A stretch of DNA of 64,000 bases from Oscillospiraceae bacterium HV4-5-C5C (GCA_012034405.1 JAAVLZ010000001.1:62001-126000), one strand, 5' to 3'; counted from the first letter of the stretch, positions 44,533-53,633 are shown. Notes: generated by a model not told the origin, from the sequence alone. Numbers and translations: made by a program.

Positions 44533-46050
44533 TCAATTCTGACTTTGATCAATGGACTGGCCATCCGTCAGATTTTGAGGCTCCAGTGATATGATTGAGC
44601 CCTGACTCAGTCCATCGCTCTCATCCGCTGCTTCTACAATAGCCTTACTGTCATCATGGGCCAGGATATTAACCTGGAGGCGATGGACAAAGCCACTGCG
44701 CACCACAAACAGATCCGCGGTCTGAAAGGCACTGTCTGTATTCAGCAAAGCCTCCAGCGGAACTTCAAGGCCGCTGATTTCACGGGCGACCAGCCGCACC
44801 GGCACCACCCGCTGATCCAGCAGCCGGCCTAACTCCCGGTCACTGGAACAAATAACAAAGGCGCCTTCCTGACTGTCCGTCACACTGACAATACTGCAGT
44901 CGTCCACCGTCGCGTTTTCATCAGTCAGAGCCAGGCTGAAACTGCTGAGATCATTGAAGTAAGATGCATCCAGCTCTTTGACAAAGAATGCAAAATACTG
45001 CGTCACGCCCAAAACCTGGCGCATAACCGTCTGACCGCTGCTGACCGTATTGGACAGCTGCGCTACCGCCGGTGACTGAGTCAGGTACTGACTGACCAGC
45101 TCCGGGGTCAGACTGCTTAACGACGCGGGAGTCAGGACTGACTCAAGGCCGTCGGAATGAAACGAGATCAGCCCGCTGTCACTGGCGGTCAGTGTTTGAG
45201 AACCGCTGGCCAGGGCCCGTTCAACCTGTGTCCGTTCCTTTTCCAGCGCGTCCAGAGAAGCGCTGGAAAAATCCACATAAGTCAGCTGACTGTTACGCTG
45301 AGCCATGATGGCCTGTACAGAATTAGCCAGAGAGGCCAGATTGCTCATATCACCACCAGAAAGCTGCTGGCGCAGATCCGCGATCTGCGGTTGCAGCTGA
45401 CTGTCAGTCTGTTCATAAATACTGGCCGCGCCCTCAACTTTGTTGTCGGCAATCAACTGTAGCTGCAAATCAGAAATTTCCTGGTCATAAGCGTCCAGTT
45501 CACTAAGCAAATCCTCCTGATCAGGGCTGATCACCATAGCCAGTTCCTCACCGACCCCGGTATGGTAGCCTTCCGGCACCAATGTTCTGAGTGTACCGGA
45601 AGTCTGAGCGGTCTGCAGGGACTCATCCCTTATGATAAGGGCTTTGGTATCATAAGCTTCCTGCAGCGTACCGTTATAAACAAATTGCAGACTGCTGTCA
45701 TCCGGCGAAGAGGTCAGCCATATCTTGATCAAGGCCAGCACCACCACCAGAATAATCAACAGCAGCAAAGCCAGAGACAGGGTCCGCGCCCGGTCCTGCT
45801 TCTTTTTAAGCTGCCGCCATGTGGCTGCTGTCGCGGCCTGCGTTCCCGCAGACGGCCCCCCGGCTGCTTTGCGCGCGGCGCCCTGCCGGGGCTGACTTGA
45901 CTGGTTTGCAGCCGGCCTGGATTTACCAGTCCTGGTCCTGGGAGCAGATGCCGCCGCTGGCCGTCTGGCCGTGGCTTTCTGAGCCTTCTTATAAGCTTCA
46001 ATCCTGGCCTTCGCCTGGCGTCTGTATTCTGTATCCTTGTTTATATCCAT
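44533..46050 (-). CDS. HlyD-like membrane-anchored protein
   Basis: A 505-residue protein. The first 90 residues are basic and Ala/Arg-rich (KARIEAYKKAQKATARRP), then one membrane segment (LSLALLLLIILVVVLALIKIWL) and a long exterior part. The latter starts with a lipoyl/barrel-like strand set (TSGTLRTLVPEGYHTGVGEEL), a helical region (SELDAYDQEISDLQLQLIAD...) that may form a coiled coil, and a C-terminal beta region with LEVPLEALLNTDSAFQTADLFVV. This is the layout of HlyD-type adaptors found next to sepF/ylm genes in Clostridia, where no transporter partner is present and function is unknown. Start ATG with GGAG. Followed by yggS. Confidence 0.72.
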   Translation of the reverse strand: MDINKDTEYRRQAKARIEAYKKAQKATARRPAAASAPRTRTGKSRPAANQSSQPRQGAARKAAGGPSAGTQAATAATWRQLKKKQDRARTLSLALLLLIILVVVLALIKIWLTSSPDDSSLQFVYNGTLQEAYDTKALIIRDESLQTAQTSGTLRTLVPEGYHTGVGEELAMVISPDQEDLLSELDAYDQEISDLQLQLIADNKVEGAASIYEQTDSQLQPQIADLRQQLSGGDMSNLASLANSVQAIMAQRNSQLTYVDFSSASLDALEKERTQVERALASGSQTLTASDSGLISFHSDGLESVLTPASLSSLTPELVSQYLTQSPAVAQLSNTVSSGQTVMRQVLGVTQYFAFFVKELDASYFNDLSSFSLALTDENATVDDCSIVSVTDSQEGAFVICSSDRELGRLLDQRVVPVRLVAREISGLEVPLEALLNTDSAFQTADLFVVRSGFVHRLQVNILAHDDSKAIVEAADESDGLSQGSIISLEPQNLTDGQSIDQSQN

Positions 46051-46128
46051 CCCTAGCTCCGCTGGCGTATTGCGCCGGGAGGCGCCTGCCCAGCCCCTCA
46101 GTTAACCAAAATGATGCCTCTGGTAAAC

Positions 46129-47460
46129 TCAGTTCTGCCGTTTACCCTTAAAACGCTCTACCGCTATCATCAGAGCCAGTTTAACCTGGTCGTATACCAG
46201 ACCGCCCTGCATATAAGCCGTATAAGGCGGGCACAATGGACCATCCGCGCTCAGTTCCACTGAAGCTCCGGATACAAACGCGCCTGCAGCCATTATAACA
46301 TCATGATCATAACCGGGCATGGGTCCGGGCACCGGGGTTACAAAGCTGTCCACCGGACTTGCGGCCTGCACGGCTTCACAAAAGGCGCACATTGGCTCAG
46401 GCTCACCAAAAGTAACTGTCTGAATAATATCACCGCGGCGGTCATCCGGTCCGGGCGAAGTCTCAAAGCCTGCCTCCCGCAGAACTTCAGCCGCCAGAAT
46501 CATGCCTTTCAAGCTTTCTCCCACCACATGCGGCCCCATAAATAAGCCCTGTGTCAGTTGCCGGGTCAGGCCCAGAGTTGGTCCGACCTCCCGGTTCAGG
46601 CCGGGGGCACTGAGCCTGGCCGAAGCCAGTTCAACCAGCTCCTTCCTTCCGGCCACGTAACCGCCGGTCGGGGCTATTCCGCCGCCAGGATTTTTAATCA
46701 ACGAGCCTGCCACCAGGTCTGCCCCCCACTGACAAGGTTCATTCCGCGCCGTGAATTCCCCGTAGCAGTTATCCGCCATAATAACCAGATTCTCAGCCCG
46801 GGTACCCCGCAGGGATTGCCTGGCTGCCTGCACGGTCCCGCAGATCGCTCTGAACTCCGCTTCCCCCAATGCAGGCCGGCTGGCATAGCCGCGGGAACGC
46901 TGGATCAGCACCATTTTGGTCTGAGGGCGGATAGCTTGCTTCAGGGTCTCCAGATCCGGGCGGCCATCCGGGAGCAGATCCACCTTTTTAAAGCTGACGC
47001 CAAAATCCCGCAGCGAGCCCTCATCCTGTGCCTGCGCATGGCCTATGCTGGTTTTCAGACTGTCATAGACATCCCCCGTGGCACAGAGCAGTTCATCTCC
47101 GGGCCGCAGGATCCCGAAAAAGCACATGGAGATTGCCTGAGTGCCCGTACTGATCTGGAGACGCAGCAAAGCAGCCTCCGCCCCCATAATCTCCGCCAGG
47201 GCCTGCTCCAGCCGGGCACGGCCCTCATCGCCGTAGCCGTAGCCAGTAGAACCGCCAAAATAAGCTTCCGCAATTCCCGCATTCTGAAACGCCCGCAGAA
47301 CCTTCAGCTGATTGTAAGCGCGAAGTTGATCAACCTCATCTAAGCGTCCTCGCAGACTCAGTCTGGTTTCCGCCTCCTGAACCTGCTTAACAGTATCCGG
47401 GCTGATGCCCCAGGCAGCGTAAAGCTGCGCAATATCCTGATTAATATCCTGATCTGCCAT
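46129..47460 (-). CDS. Methionine gamma-lyase-like PLP protein
   Basis: A 443-residue fold-type I PLP enzyme of the family often annotated as aluminium resistance protein or Met_gamma_lyase. Visible are GGSTGYGYGDEGRARLE (near 73), the substrate region LLRLQISTGTQAISMCFFG, and VAGSLIKNPGGGIAPTGGYV with the probable PLP Lys near 255, followed by GPTLGLTRQLTQGLFMGPHV. It would act on a sulfur or amino acid substrate that is not established for this group. Start ATG with AAAGGA. Its neighbours (HlyD-like, yggS, sepF) often accompany it in Clostridia. Confidence 0.85.
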   Translation of the reverse strand: MADQDINQDIAQLYAAWGISPDTVKQVQEAETRLSLRGRLDEVDQLRAYNQLKVLRAFQNAGIAEAYFGGSTGYGYGDEGRARLEQALAEIMGAEAALLRLQISTGTQAISMCFFGILRPGDELLCATGDVYDSLKTSIGHAQAQDEGSLRDFGVSFKKVDLLPDGRPDLETLKQAIRPQTKMVLIQRSRGYASRPALGEAEFRAICGTVQAARQSLRGTRAENLVIMADNCYGEFTARNEPCQWGADLVAGSLIKNPGGGIAPTGGYVAGRKELVELASARLSAPGLNREVGPTLGLTRQLTQGLFMGPHVVGESLKGMILAAEVLREAGFETSPGPDDRRGDIIQTVTFGEPEPMCAFCEAVQAASPVDSFVTPVPGPMPGYDHDVIMAAGAFVSGASVELSADGPLCPPYTAYMQGGLVYDQVKLALMIAVERFKGKRQN

Positions 47461-47523
47461 ATAAATCCTTTCTATCCATCAGGGATAAACGGACATTATT
47501 ATAGCAAATGCCTGGCGCCGCGG

Positions 47524-48873
47524 CTATCGGAGCAGGTTCTGGGCAGCCCTCAATAAGATCTGACGTTCGTTGGGCAGGTTTCCGTCAACGACCCGGTCCA
47601 GCAGCGCCTGCAGACCCTGGCCCACCGCAGGGCCGCTGAGCCCCAGCGCCATTAAGTCCCGGCCATTTACGGCTAAATCTTTAAGCGAAAAACAGCTGCC
47701 CCGGTTCAGCTCATCCTGCACCAGCGAGTCCAGCTGCCGCAAATAAGCCAGCCGCCGGGGCCATAGCTCCGGATTCTGCGCCATAATATCTGCCCGCTTC
47801 AGCTCCAGCAGGTCCCGCAGGCCTGCTTGGCCAAACTCCTGCAGCCGCCGCCTGACCGCCGTAGCTTTAAGCGGAATTTCCACATCATGACGGGCCACCA
47901 GATGAGTGACCGTTTGTCTCAGCTCATTGGGATATTTAAGGCGAAGCAGCAGCTCGTCACCTAAACGCCGGCTGACCTCGGCATGTCCATAAAAGTGGAT
48001 ATTCCCGTCCTTAAAACTGGCAGTCTCCCCTTTGCCCAGATCATGACATAAAGCCGCCAGCCGGAGCCTTAATTGCGGGGCAATCTCCGCAGCCGCCCGG
48101 GCACTGTGCACCCAGGCATCATAGATATGCCAGGGCAATGGCTGTTTCAGGCCAAATAGGGGGCGGATTTCCGGCAGCACCACAGCCAGCGTGTCTTTCC
48201 AGTCCAATAATACCGGCAGCAGGTAGTCTCCGGTCAGCAGCCGGTCCAGTTCCGCCCGCAAGCGTTCCGCCGCTACCAAAGTCAGCTCGGAACGATGCTC
48301 CTGCAAAGCTCGGGCTGTATCCGCCTGCAAGGAAAACCCCCGCACCGCCATGAAGCGCAGCGCTCTCATCATGCGCAGCGCGTCCTCCTGAAAACGACGC
48401 TCCGGCTGACCCACACAGCGCAGCAGCCCCTGCCTGAGATCGGCCTGCCCGCCAAAGGGATCTCTGAGGCCGCCCTCTTCCCACCAGGCCATAGCATTCA
48501 TGGTAAAATCACGGCGGGCCAGATCACTATTTATATCTGTAGTAAACAGCACTTGATCCGGATGGCGGTGATCCCGGTAATCACCCTCCCGCCTGAAGGT
48601 CGTTACCTCATATACCTGCTTATCCAGCACCAGGCCCAGCGTTCCGTGTTTTAAGCCCTGCTCCAGCTGCTCCAGCTGTGGAAAAGTCTGACTGACCTGC
48701 CAGGGCATAGCCGCGGTGGCAAGATCCCAGTCCGTCGGGTTGATCCCCAGCTGGAGATCGCGGACGCAGCCTCCGACTAAACAGGTTTCCCAGCCCTGCT
48801 GGCGGAGGCGGGAGACAATCAGTCGCACCGCCGCTGGTATCCGGGTTAGATCAATGGCCTTAAGCTCTGTCAT
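47524..48873 (-). CDS. cca: CCA tRNA nucleotidyltransferase with HD domain
   Basis: Adds or repairs the 3'-terminal CCA of tRNAs. The 449-residue protein shows CLVGGCVRDLQLGINPTDWDLATAAMP (the nucleotidyltransferase signature, split here by the reader: GGCVRD near 34 and DWDLAT near 45), then TDINSDLARRDFTMNAMAW and RRFQEDALRMMRALRF of class II enzymes. An HD domain follows: LAALCHDLGKGETASF and HFYGHAEVS near 270-305. Start ATG overlaps the preceding methyltransferase stop as ATGA. The tRNA genes nearby encode CCA themselves, so repair may be a main use. Confidence 0.93.
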   Translation of the reverse strand: MTELKAIDLTRIPAAVRLIVSRLRQQGWETCLVGGCVRDLQLGINPTDWDLATAAMPWQVSQTFPQLEQLEQGLKHGTLGLVLDKQVYEVTTFRREGDYRDHRHPDQVLFTTDINSDLARRDFTMNAMAWWEEGGLRDPFGGQADLRQGLLRCVGQPERRFQEDALRMMRALRFMAVRGFSLQADTARALQEHRSELTLVAAERLRAELDRLLTGDYLLPVLLDWKDTLAVVLPEIRPLFGLKQPLPWHIYDAWVHSARAAAEIAPQLRLRLAALCHDLGKGETASFKDGNIHFYGHAEVSRRLGDELLLRLKYPNELRQTVTHLVARHDVEIPLKATAVRRRLQEFGQAGLRDLLELKRADIMAQNPELWPRRLAYLRQLDSLVQDELNRGSCFSLKDLAVNGRDLMALGLSGPAVGQGLQALLDRVVDGNLPNERQILLRAAQNLLR

Positions 48874-49757
48874 ACATCTCCTCTGTAAGGGCTGACAGTC
48901 TGGCTGCTGCCACAGCAGGGATCAGATACCAACGCCGGTCTGAGCTGCCAGAACGCCACGGCGCTGGCAGCTGCCACATTGAGCGAATCAACGCCATGGC
49001 TCATGGGAATCCTGACCGAGTAGTCACAGTCCGCGATTGTCTGCCGGGCCAGGCCGGAGCCTTCCGTCCCCAACACAATGGCCAGCCGGCGGATCCGTCT
49101 CAGTTCCGGTTGATCCAGGCTCAAACCATCCGGCCGCAATGCCATGGCCAGGGTAGTAAAACCCTGTTGCCTGAGCTGTCTGAGCCCTGCTGCCGGCCAG
49201 TCATCAGCCCTGCGACCGATTCTTGCCCAGGGCAGCTGAAATACCGTTCCCATACTGACCCTGACGGCGCGGCGTCCAAGCGGATCACAGCAAGAGGGGG
49301 TCAGCAGCACCGCATCCACACCCAATCCTGCGGCCGAGCGGATGATAGCGCCGACATTAGCGGCGTCCGTTATATTTTCCAGCACCGCGATCCGGCTGGC
49401 GGACTGACAGATCGCCGCTGCCTGAGGGAGTGCTTTCCTTTTAAAAGCGGCCAGTACCCCGCGGGTCAGCGCGTACCCGGTCAGTCCCTGAAGCAGATCC
49501 CGGCTGGCAGTGTAGACTGGCAGACCGGCTGGTATCAGCTGCAGCAGCGCTGCCAGGGCAGCCAGCTTTTGTTCTTCCATGAGCAGGGCCAGCGGTTCAT
49601 ACCCTGCTGTCAGGGCCAGTCTGACCACATTCGGGCTTTCAGCTATAAAGATTCCCTGTTCCTGTTCAAACGCTGCTCGCAGCCGGGCTTCGGTCAGTCT
49701 GGCAAACCAGTCCAGCCGGGGATCTTGGTAATCCTTTATATTGATGATATTAAGCAT
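48870..49757 (-). CDS. TrmH-family RNA methyltransferase (second paralogue)
   Basis: A 295-residue SPOUT methyltransferase acting on a 2'-OH of structured RNA. IAVLENITDAANVGAIIRSAAGLG (motif 1; central part NVGAIIRSAAG), LAIVLGTEGSGLARQTI (motif 2) and IPMSHGVDSLNVAAASAVAF (motif 3) are all present. The N-terminal substrate domain is about 110 residues. It is only distantly similar to the copy at 4139-4969. It is coupled to cca, so a tRNA substrate is tempting but unproven. Confidence 0.88.
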   Translation of the reverse strand: MLNIINIKDYQDPRLDWFARLTEARLRAAFEQEQGIFIAESPNVVRLALTAGYEPLALLMEEQKLAALAALLQLIPAGLPVYTASRDLLQGLTGYALTRGVLAAFKRKALPQAAAICQSASRIAVLENITDAANVGAIIRSAAGLGVDAVLLTPSCCDPLGRRAVRVSMGTVFQLPWARIGRRADDWPAAGLRQLRQQGFTTLAMALRPDGLSLDQPELRRIRRLAIVLGTEGSGLARQTIADCDYSVRIPMSHGVDSLNVAAASAVAFWQLRPALVSDPCCGSSQTVSPYRGDV

Positions 49758-49797
49758 GGGTCTGGCCTTTCAATAACGGGATAGGAGCAGCTGATCA

Positions 49798-49848
49798 TAA
49801 AAAAATCAGGCTAAACAGATACCAATCGATATCTATTATAGCCTGATG
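49798..49848 (-). terminator. Terminator after tRNA-Leu(GAG)
   Basis: On the minus strand ATCAGGCTA (49840-49848) pairs with TAGCCTGAT (49805-49813), with additional internal pairing, followed by a run of seven T. It starts a few bases after the tRNA CCA. Confidence 0.85.
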
Positions 49849-49852
49849 ATGC

Positions 49853-49939
49853 TGGTGCGGTCGACAGGATTTGAACCTGCACGAATGTTACTTCATAGCG
49901 ACCTCAACGCTACGTGTCTGCCAATTCCACCACGACCGC
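49853..49939 (-). tRNA. tRNA-Leu (anticodon GAG)
   Basis: Minus-strand class II tRNA: acceptor arms GCGGTCG and CGACCGC, D-loop TGGAATTGGCAGAC as in the other tRNA-Leu, anticodon stem TAGCG/CGCTA with loop TTGAGGT (anticodon GAG, codons CUU/CUC), variable arm and TTCAAAT in the T loop. Mature body 49856-49939 with encoded CCA at 49853-49855. Confidence 0.97.
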
Positions 49940-49973
49940 GGCGATAGCTGATTTATTCAAACCAGCACGCCAA

Positions 49974-50002
49974 ATTATAATCAGCCGCTGATAGCTTGTC
50001 AA
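49974..50002 (-). promoter_or_regulatory. Consensus promoter of tRNA-Leu(GAG)
   Basis: Perfect TTGACA (49997-50002), 17-base spacer and perfect TATAAT (49974-49979) on the minus strand, about 35 bases upstream of the tRNA. Confidence 0.85.
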
Positions 50003-50089
50003 CATAAAGCGCCCTGATAAGGTCCTCAGCCAGCGTTTGATCTGATTTAGAAAGTCCAGAAACCGGGCAGAAACTGCCGGCAGCTTCTG

Positions 50090-50353
50090 TCAGCCTTCCA
50101 GGGCCAGATCCAGGACCTTTTTCATATCAGCTTTTTCCACATGACCTTCCGACACCTTCTTGCCATCTATAAAGAAGCAAGGCACATAATAATAATCATA
50201 TTTTTCAGCCATTTCAGCTTCCTTTTGCTCGTCCACGATTTTAAATTTTATGTCGGCATATCTGGGATCTTCCGCTGATAACTCCTTGATCAGCCGGTCG
50301 GCCAGGCGGCAATGCGGGCAATTAGCTAACTTAAAGTATAATACGTCTTTCAT
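50090..50353 (-). CDS. Small thioredoxin-fold (glutaredoxin-like) protein
   Basis: An 87-residue protein with KLANCPHCRLADRLIKEL near the N-terminus; the CPHC pair (residues 12-15) is the redox site. Later DYYYVPCFFIDGKKVSEGHV contains the cis-Pro (VPCFF) of the thioredoxin fold. Family members reduce disulfides or thiolate adducts in the cytoplasm; the partner is unknown. A second Cys in VPC is unusual and could participate. Start ATG with AAGGAG. Confidence 0.85.
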   Translation of the reverse strand: MKDVLYFKLANCPHCRLADRLIKELSAEDPRYADIKFKIVDEQKEAEMAEKYDYYYVPCFFIDGKKVSEGHVEKADMKKVLDLALEG

Positions 50354-50803
50354 CTTCTGCTCCTTAATTAAATATTGTGCCTGACTGTTATTGGATCAGG
50401 CGGCTGGCCAGTCAAACTGACCGCGGTTCTATCTGTTATTATCCGGGCAGAGCCGGAGACAGCAAGTCTTTATGGTACAAAATAGCCGGAAAATCTGGAA
50501 TCTGGCCTTTCTGTATAAATAAGACAGACAATCAGGCAGCATGTTTTTTCATATGATCTGATACAAAAAAGTCTTTATTACATCGCTATTACATTCGGTT
50601 TAAGCTTATATATCGTGACTTCTCATAAGATTTTTAACGGTGTACACTGTTATTATTGGTTATATTATGCATTTTCACAGTTCGCTGTGCTTTTTTGAAA
50701 TATCTGATGGTATAATTCACTTTGTTCGAAAAGAAATGCCATCATTTTGTGCGCTCCGGTCATCACAAAACTGATTAACGGAGTTTGCCAAACGGAGGAT
50801 CTT
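50354..50803. other. Long AT-rich intergenic region
   Basis: About 450 bases without a convincing gene between two divergently oriented genes. It is much more AT-rich than the neighbouring genes. It contains a small stem CACAG/CTGTG with a TTCG loop followed by CTTTTTT at 50676-50696, and an extended -10 motif TGGTATAAT at 50708-50716, which would serve the cell-wall hydrolase gene on the plus strand. A good -35 is not evident. No tRNA or riboswitch pattern was recognised. Confidence 0.6.
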
Positions 50804-52159
50804 TTGAAAAAGCGTCAAACAACCCGGCCGCTCTTTAAACGTAAGGGCGTTCGGCACAGCAAAATCACCCCCCTTTCCGCCCGCTCCGGCTCCGTGCCGC
50901 AAACAGGCTGGAAAGATTTTTTCAGGGAGCTGAATTGGACCAGCCGGCATACCGCCAGGGTGTTGCTGGCGATTATTCTGGTGGTGATTACTTTTATAAC
51001 CCCGGTTTCATCGTCTTTGCCAACCCAGGCTTATGAAAATCGCGAGCTGATGATTCAAGATCAGGCAGCGGCTCAAAGTGACTCGGATACCAACTCCATT
51101 CTTTTATTAGCTAAATCCCGGTCTGAAGTAGCAGAGTCGGTAGTCAAGGATACACCGGCTTTAAATCGTTCCGCATCCGCAACGGACAGCAGTGATCAAA
51201 CCAGCAGCCAGACCTCAGGCACGACCTCAGTTTCGCCTACGGCAGCTGCAAACAGCAGCCAGTCGACCGTCAACCGCAGCCGTCAAACCGCTGCAGCTGC
51301 CGGCAGCTCAGCTGACAGTACAGTGGCAGCAACGACTCCGGCCAGCCCCACCATCACGCCGGAGCCCACCGTCACGCCGGAGCCCACCATCACGCCGGAG
51401 CCCACTACCGCGCCAGAGCCCACCGTCACGCCGGAGCCCACTACCGCGCCGGAGCCCACCGTCACGCCGGAGCCCACCGTCACGCCGGAGCCCACCGTCA
51501 CGCCGGAGCCCACCGCCGCGCCAGAGCCCACCGTCACGCCGGAGCCCACTACCGCGCCAGAGCCCACCGCCACGCCGGAGCCCACCGCCACGCCGGAGCC
51601 CACCGCCACGCCGGAGCCCACCGCCACACCGGAGCCCACCGCCACACCGGAGCCCACCGCCACGCCGGAGCCCACCGCCACACCGGAGCCCACCGCCACA
51701 CCGGCACCAACCGCCACGCCCGCGCCAACTGCTGCACCGGAGCCTTCTGAAGATGGCAGTTACTATTCCTCAGCGCTCGGCCGGACCATTTCCGCGTCTG
51801 AAATGGACCTCTATCTCAAAATGGTAGGAGCTGAAGCCGGTGATGGCTGGGATTATGAGGGTTGCCTGATGATCGCGCAAGTTATGGTTAACCGCGTCTT
51901 ATCCGGATATTGGGGCACTACCCTGACCTCAGTCTTATCAGCCAGCAACCAGTTTGTACCTTGGGCTGATGATACCTGGCAAAGTCAAGTGCCAACCGCC
52001 AATCAACGGGAGGCCGCGCTGGACGCGCTGAACGGAGCAACCGCTTTTGACCGGGATGTATTATATTTTTGTACCAAGTCCTCCTATTACAGCAGCAGCT
52101 GGTTTCAGAGCCTGGACTTGAGAACAACTTACGCCAATACTTACTTTATGGCCAGCTGA
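50804..52159 (+). CDS. Membrane-anchored cell wall hydrolase with TPEPT repeats
   Basis: A 451-residue protein. Start is TTG at 50804 with GGAGG five bases upstream; the frame is open to 50747, but the strong site fixes this start. A basic head (MKKRQTTRPLFKRKG) precedes one hydrophobic segment ARVLLAIILVVITFI (near 50-65), acting as signal or anchor. A Ser/Thr/Ala-rich linker leads to 22 six-residue repeats of the type x-(T/A)-P-E-P-T (near 185-315). The C-terminal domain (about 325-451) has MVGAEAGDGWDYEGCLMIAQ and VMVNRVLSG with a catalytic Glu candidate, typical of SleB/CwlJ-type hydrolases (Hydrolase_2). The repeats probably span the peptidoglycan. Not necessarily a spore enzyme; no sporulation genes are adjacent. 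Confidence 0.85.
   Translation: MKKRQTTRPLFKRKGVRHSKITPLSARSGSVPQTGWKDFFRELNWTSRHTARVLLAIILVVITFITPVSSSLPTQAYENRELMIQDQAAAQSDSDTNSILLLAKSRSEVAESVVKDTPALNRSASATDSSDQTSSQTSGTTSVSPTAAANSSQSTVNRSRQTAAAAGSSADSTVAATTPASPTITPEPTVTPEPTITPEPTTAPEPTVTPEPTTAPEPTVTPEPTVTPEPTVTPEPTAAPEPTVTPEPTTAPEPTATPEPTATPEPTATPEPTATPEPTATPEPTATPEPTATPEPTATPAPTATPAPTAAPEPSEDGSYYSSALGRTISASEMDLYLKMVGAEAGDGWDYEGCLMIAQVMVNRVLSGYWGTTLTSVLSASNQFVPWADDTWQSQVPTANQREAALDALNGATAFDRDVLYFCTKSSYYSSSWFQSLDLRTTYANTYFMAS
51346..51741 (+). repeat. 18-bp tandem repeat coding for TPEPT units
   Basis: Twenty-two tandem copies of an 18-base unit resembling CACGCCGGAGCCCACCGC, with variation at the first residue of each unit (V, I, T, A) and a degenerate end (TPAPT twice, then APEPS). 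The last seven full units are almost identical, while earlier ones differ, which suggests recent expansion at the 3' side. The opposite strand is open through the repeat, a by-product of the unit length. Confidence 0.9.
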
Positions 52160-52258
52160 GTCAGGTCTGCTCAGCCACAAGGCGGCCAGCCAGCATATAC
52201 CAGGGCCGGGGCCTGAAACTGCCCTGAGGCTGAATGATCCTGCGGCTGTTCCCAGGGC

Positions 52259-52299
52259 AAAAAAACCGCGACACCAAGTCATTGGAGCCGCGGTTTTTT
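52259..52299. terminator. Bidirectional terminator between hydrolase and pfk
   Basis: AAAAACCGCG and CGCGGTTTTT with an inner CCAA/TTGG pair enclose a small loop. Both strands end in T-runs, so it can stop the plus-strand hydrolase transcript and the minus-strand phosphofructokinase transcript, which converge here. Confidence 0.88.
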
Positions 52300-52366
52300 G
52301 CTGCGAGCAGCACGCATTTTCATAGCCTTCCGGAGCACAGGCAAGCCCTTAACTGCTGCCCCGGTC

Positions 52367-53455
52367 TCAATAGCTTTCATCGCCAAAGGCAATTCCCAGG
52401 CCTCTGGCAAAGCGGATCAGATCATGGTCCTTGGGTACAGTCTTTAGTTTTCCCGCGACATCCTCCAGCGGAATCGCCACCATCTCATTATTGCGTACAC
52501 CAACCATCACGCCAAACTCCCGGGCAAAAATCAGCTCCGCGGCCTTACAACCACAGCGGGTAGCCAGGACGCGGTCCTGCGGACAGGGAGCGCCGCCACG
52601 CTGGAAGTGGCCGGGTACCGTAACCCGGACTTCCTGATCCAGATGCTGGTTGAGTTCATCGGCCAGCTTATAAGAGACGGACGGATAGGGATAGGCCTCC
52701 ATATACTTTTTAAAATCCTTCTTATTTAAAGCCGCTTCTTTTTCATTCAGGGCACCCTCCGCCATGGCAATAATAGAAAATGACTTTTTAGCTTTGCTGC
52801 GGGCCTCCAGTGCCTTAATAACACTAGCTACACTGTAAGGTATCTCAGGAATCAGGATGATATCCGCGCCGCCAGCCACACCCGCGTTGAGCGTCAGCCA
52901 GCCGGCATTATGTCCCATTAATTCGATAATAAATATACGTCCATGGGAAGTAGCCGTTGTGTGGATGCCATCTATCACCTGCGTCGCAATATTGACCGCA
53001 CTCTGAAAGCCAAAGGTCATGTCTGTGGCCCACAGATCGTTATCAATCGTTTTAGGCAGCGTAATAATATTCAGGCCCGCTTTTGACAGCGCGTTAGCAG
53101 TCTTATGGGTCCCGTTCCCGCCCAGGATAACCAGGCAGTCCAGATTCAGGCGGTGATAGGTCGCAATCATCGCTTCCTTTTTACTGACCGGAGAATCTGC
53201 TGCGATCGGATCATTCATCTGCTTGAAGGGCTGCCGGCTGGTACCCAGGATTGTACCGCCCTGGGTCAGGATGCCGGAAAACTGTCCGCTGTTCATAAAC
53301 TGGTAGTCAGATTCAATCAAGCCTTTGTAACCGCCAAAAAAGCCATAAATCTCCACATCATCATCCTGCTCATAGAGTGTCTTGGCCACCCCGCGCAGTG
53401 CGGCATTCAGGCCCTGGCAATCCCCTCCGCTGGTCAATAAACCGACTCGTAACAT
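52367..53455 (-). CDS. pfkA: 6-phosphofructokinase, ATP-type signature
   Basis: Phosphorylates fructose 6-phosphate. The 362-residue protein starts MLRVGLLTSGGDCQGLNAAL. Near 108 it reads LGGNGTHKTANALSKAG: the residue that decides the phosphate donor is Gly (as in ATP enzymes), while the preceding acidic residue is Asn. Near 133 it reads LPKTIDNDL, with the Lys found in PPi enzymes and some ATP enzymes such as trypanosomatid PFK. MGHNAGWLTLNAG and VPGHFQRGGAPCPQDR follow. The frame runs to 53743, but the ATG at 53453-53455 has GGAGGAGG at the right distance. A second, PPi-type PFK begins at 62814. Donor assignment is inference from the two residues. Confidence 0.85.
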   Translation of the reverse strand: MLRVGLLTSGGDCQGLNAALRGVAKTLYEQDDDVEIYGFFGGYKGLIESDYQFMNSGQFSGILTQGGTILGTSRQPFKQMNDPIAADSPVSKKEAMIATYHRLNLDCLVILGGNGTHKTANALSKAGLNIITLPKTIDNDLWATDMTFGFQSAVNIATQVIDGIHTTATSHGRIFIIELMGHNAGWLTLNAGVAGGADIILIPEIPYSVASVIKALEARSKAKKSFSIIAMAEGALNEKEAALNKKDFKKYMEAYPYPSVSYKLADELNQHLDQEVRVTVPGHFQRGGAPCPQDRVLATRCGCKAAELIFAREFGVMVGVRNNEMVAIPLEDVAGKLKTVPKDHDLIRFARGLGIAFGDESY

Positions 53456-53633
53456 TTTATCCTCCTCCTGACGTCTGATCATAAGGTCGATCCTGTGTCC
53501 AGATCGTGCAATCGTATACTTTATTGTAACGAATCCGGTCCTCAGTTCATAGCATTTAAAAGTCTGAACTCTGATTATATTCGCCTGCCGGTTTATTTTC
53601 AGGCTAATTACCCTGATTTGAGCCCTTGAGGAC

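Noticed and set aside
51283-51717. Minus-strand frame of VGSG repeats opposite the TPEPT repeat
   Set aside because: It exists only because the 18-base unit has no stop in that frame. It lacks a ribosome binding site and is entirely repeat.
51346-51741. CRISPR-like array
   Set aside because: Units are contiguous without spacers and coding; no cas genes in the window.
51192-51827. Plus-strand Pro/Arg/Ser-rich frame over the same repeat
   Set aside because: Out-of-frame shadow of the cell-wall hydrolase gene; no independent start signal.
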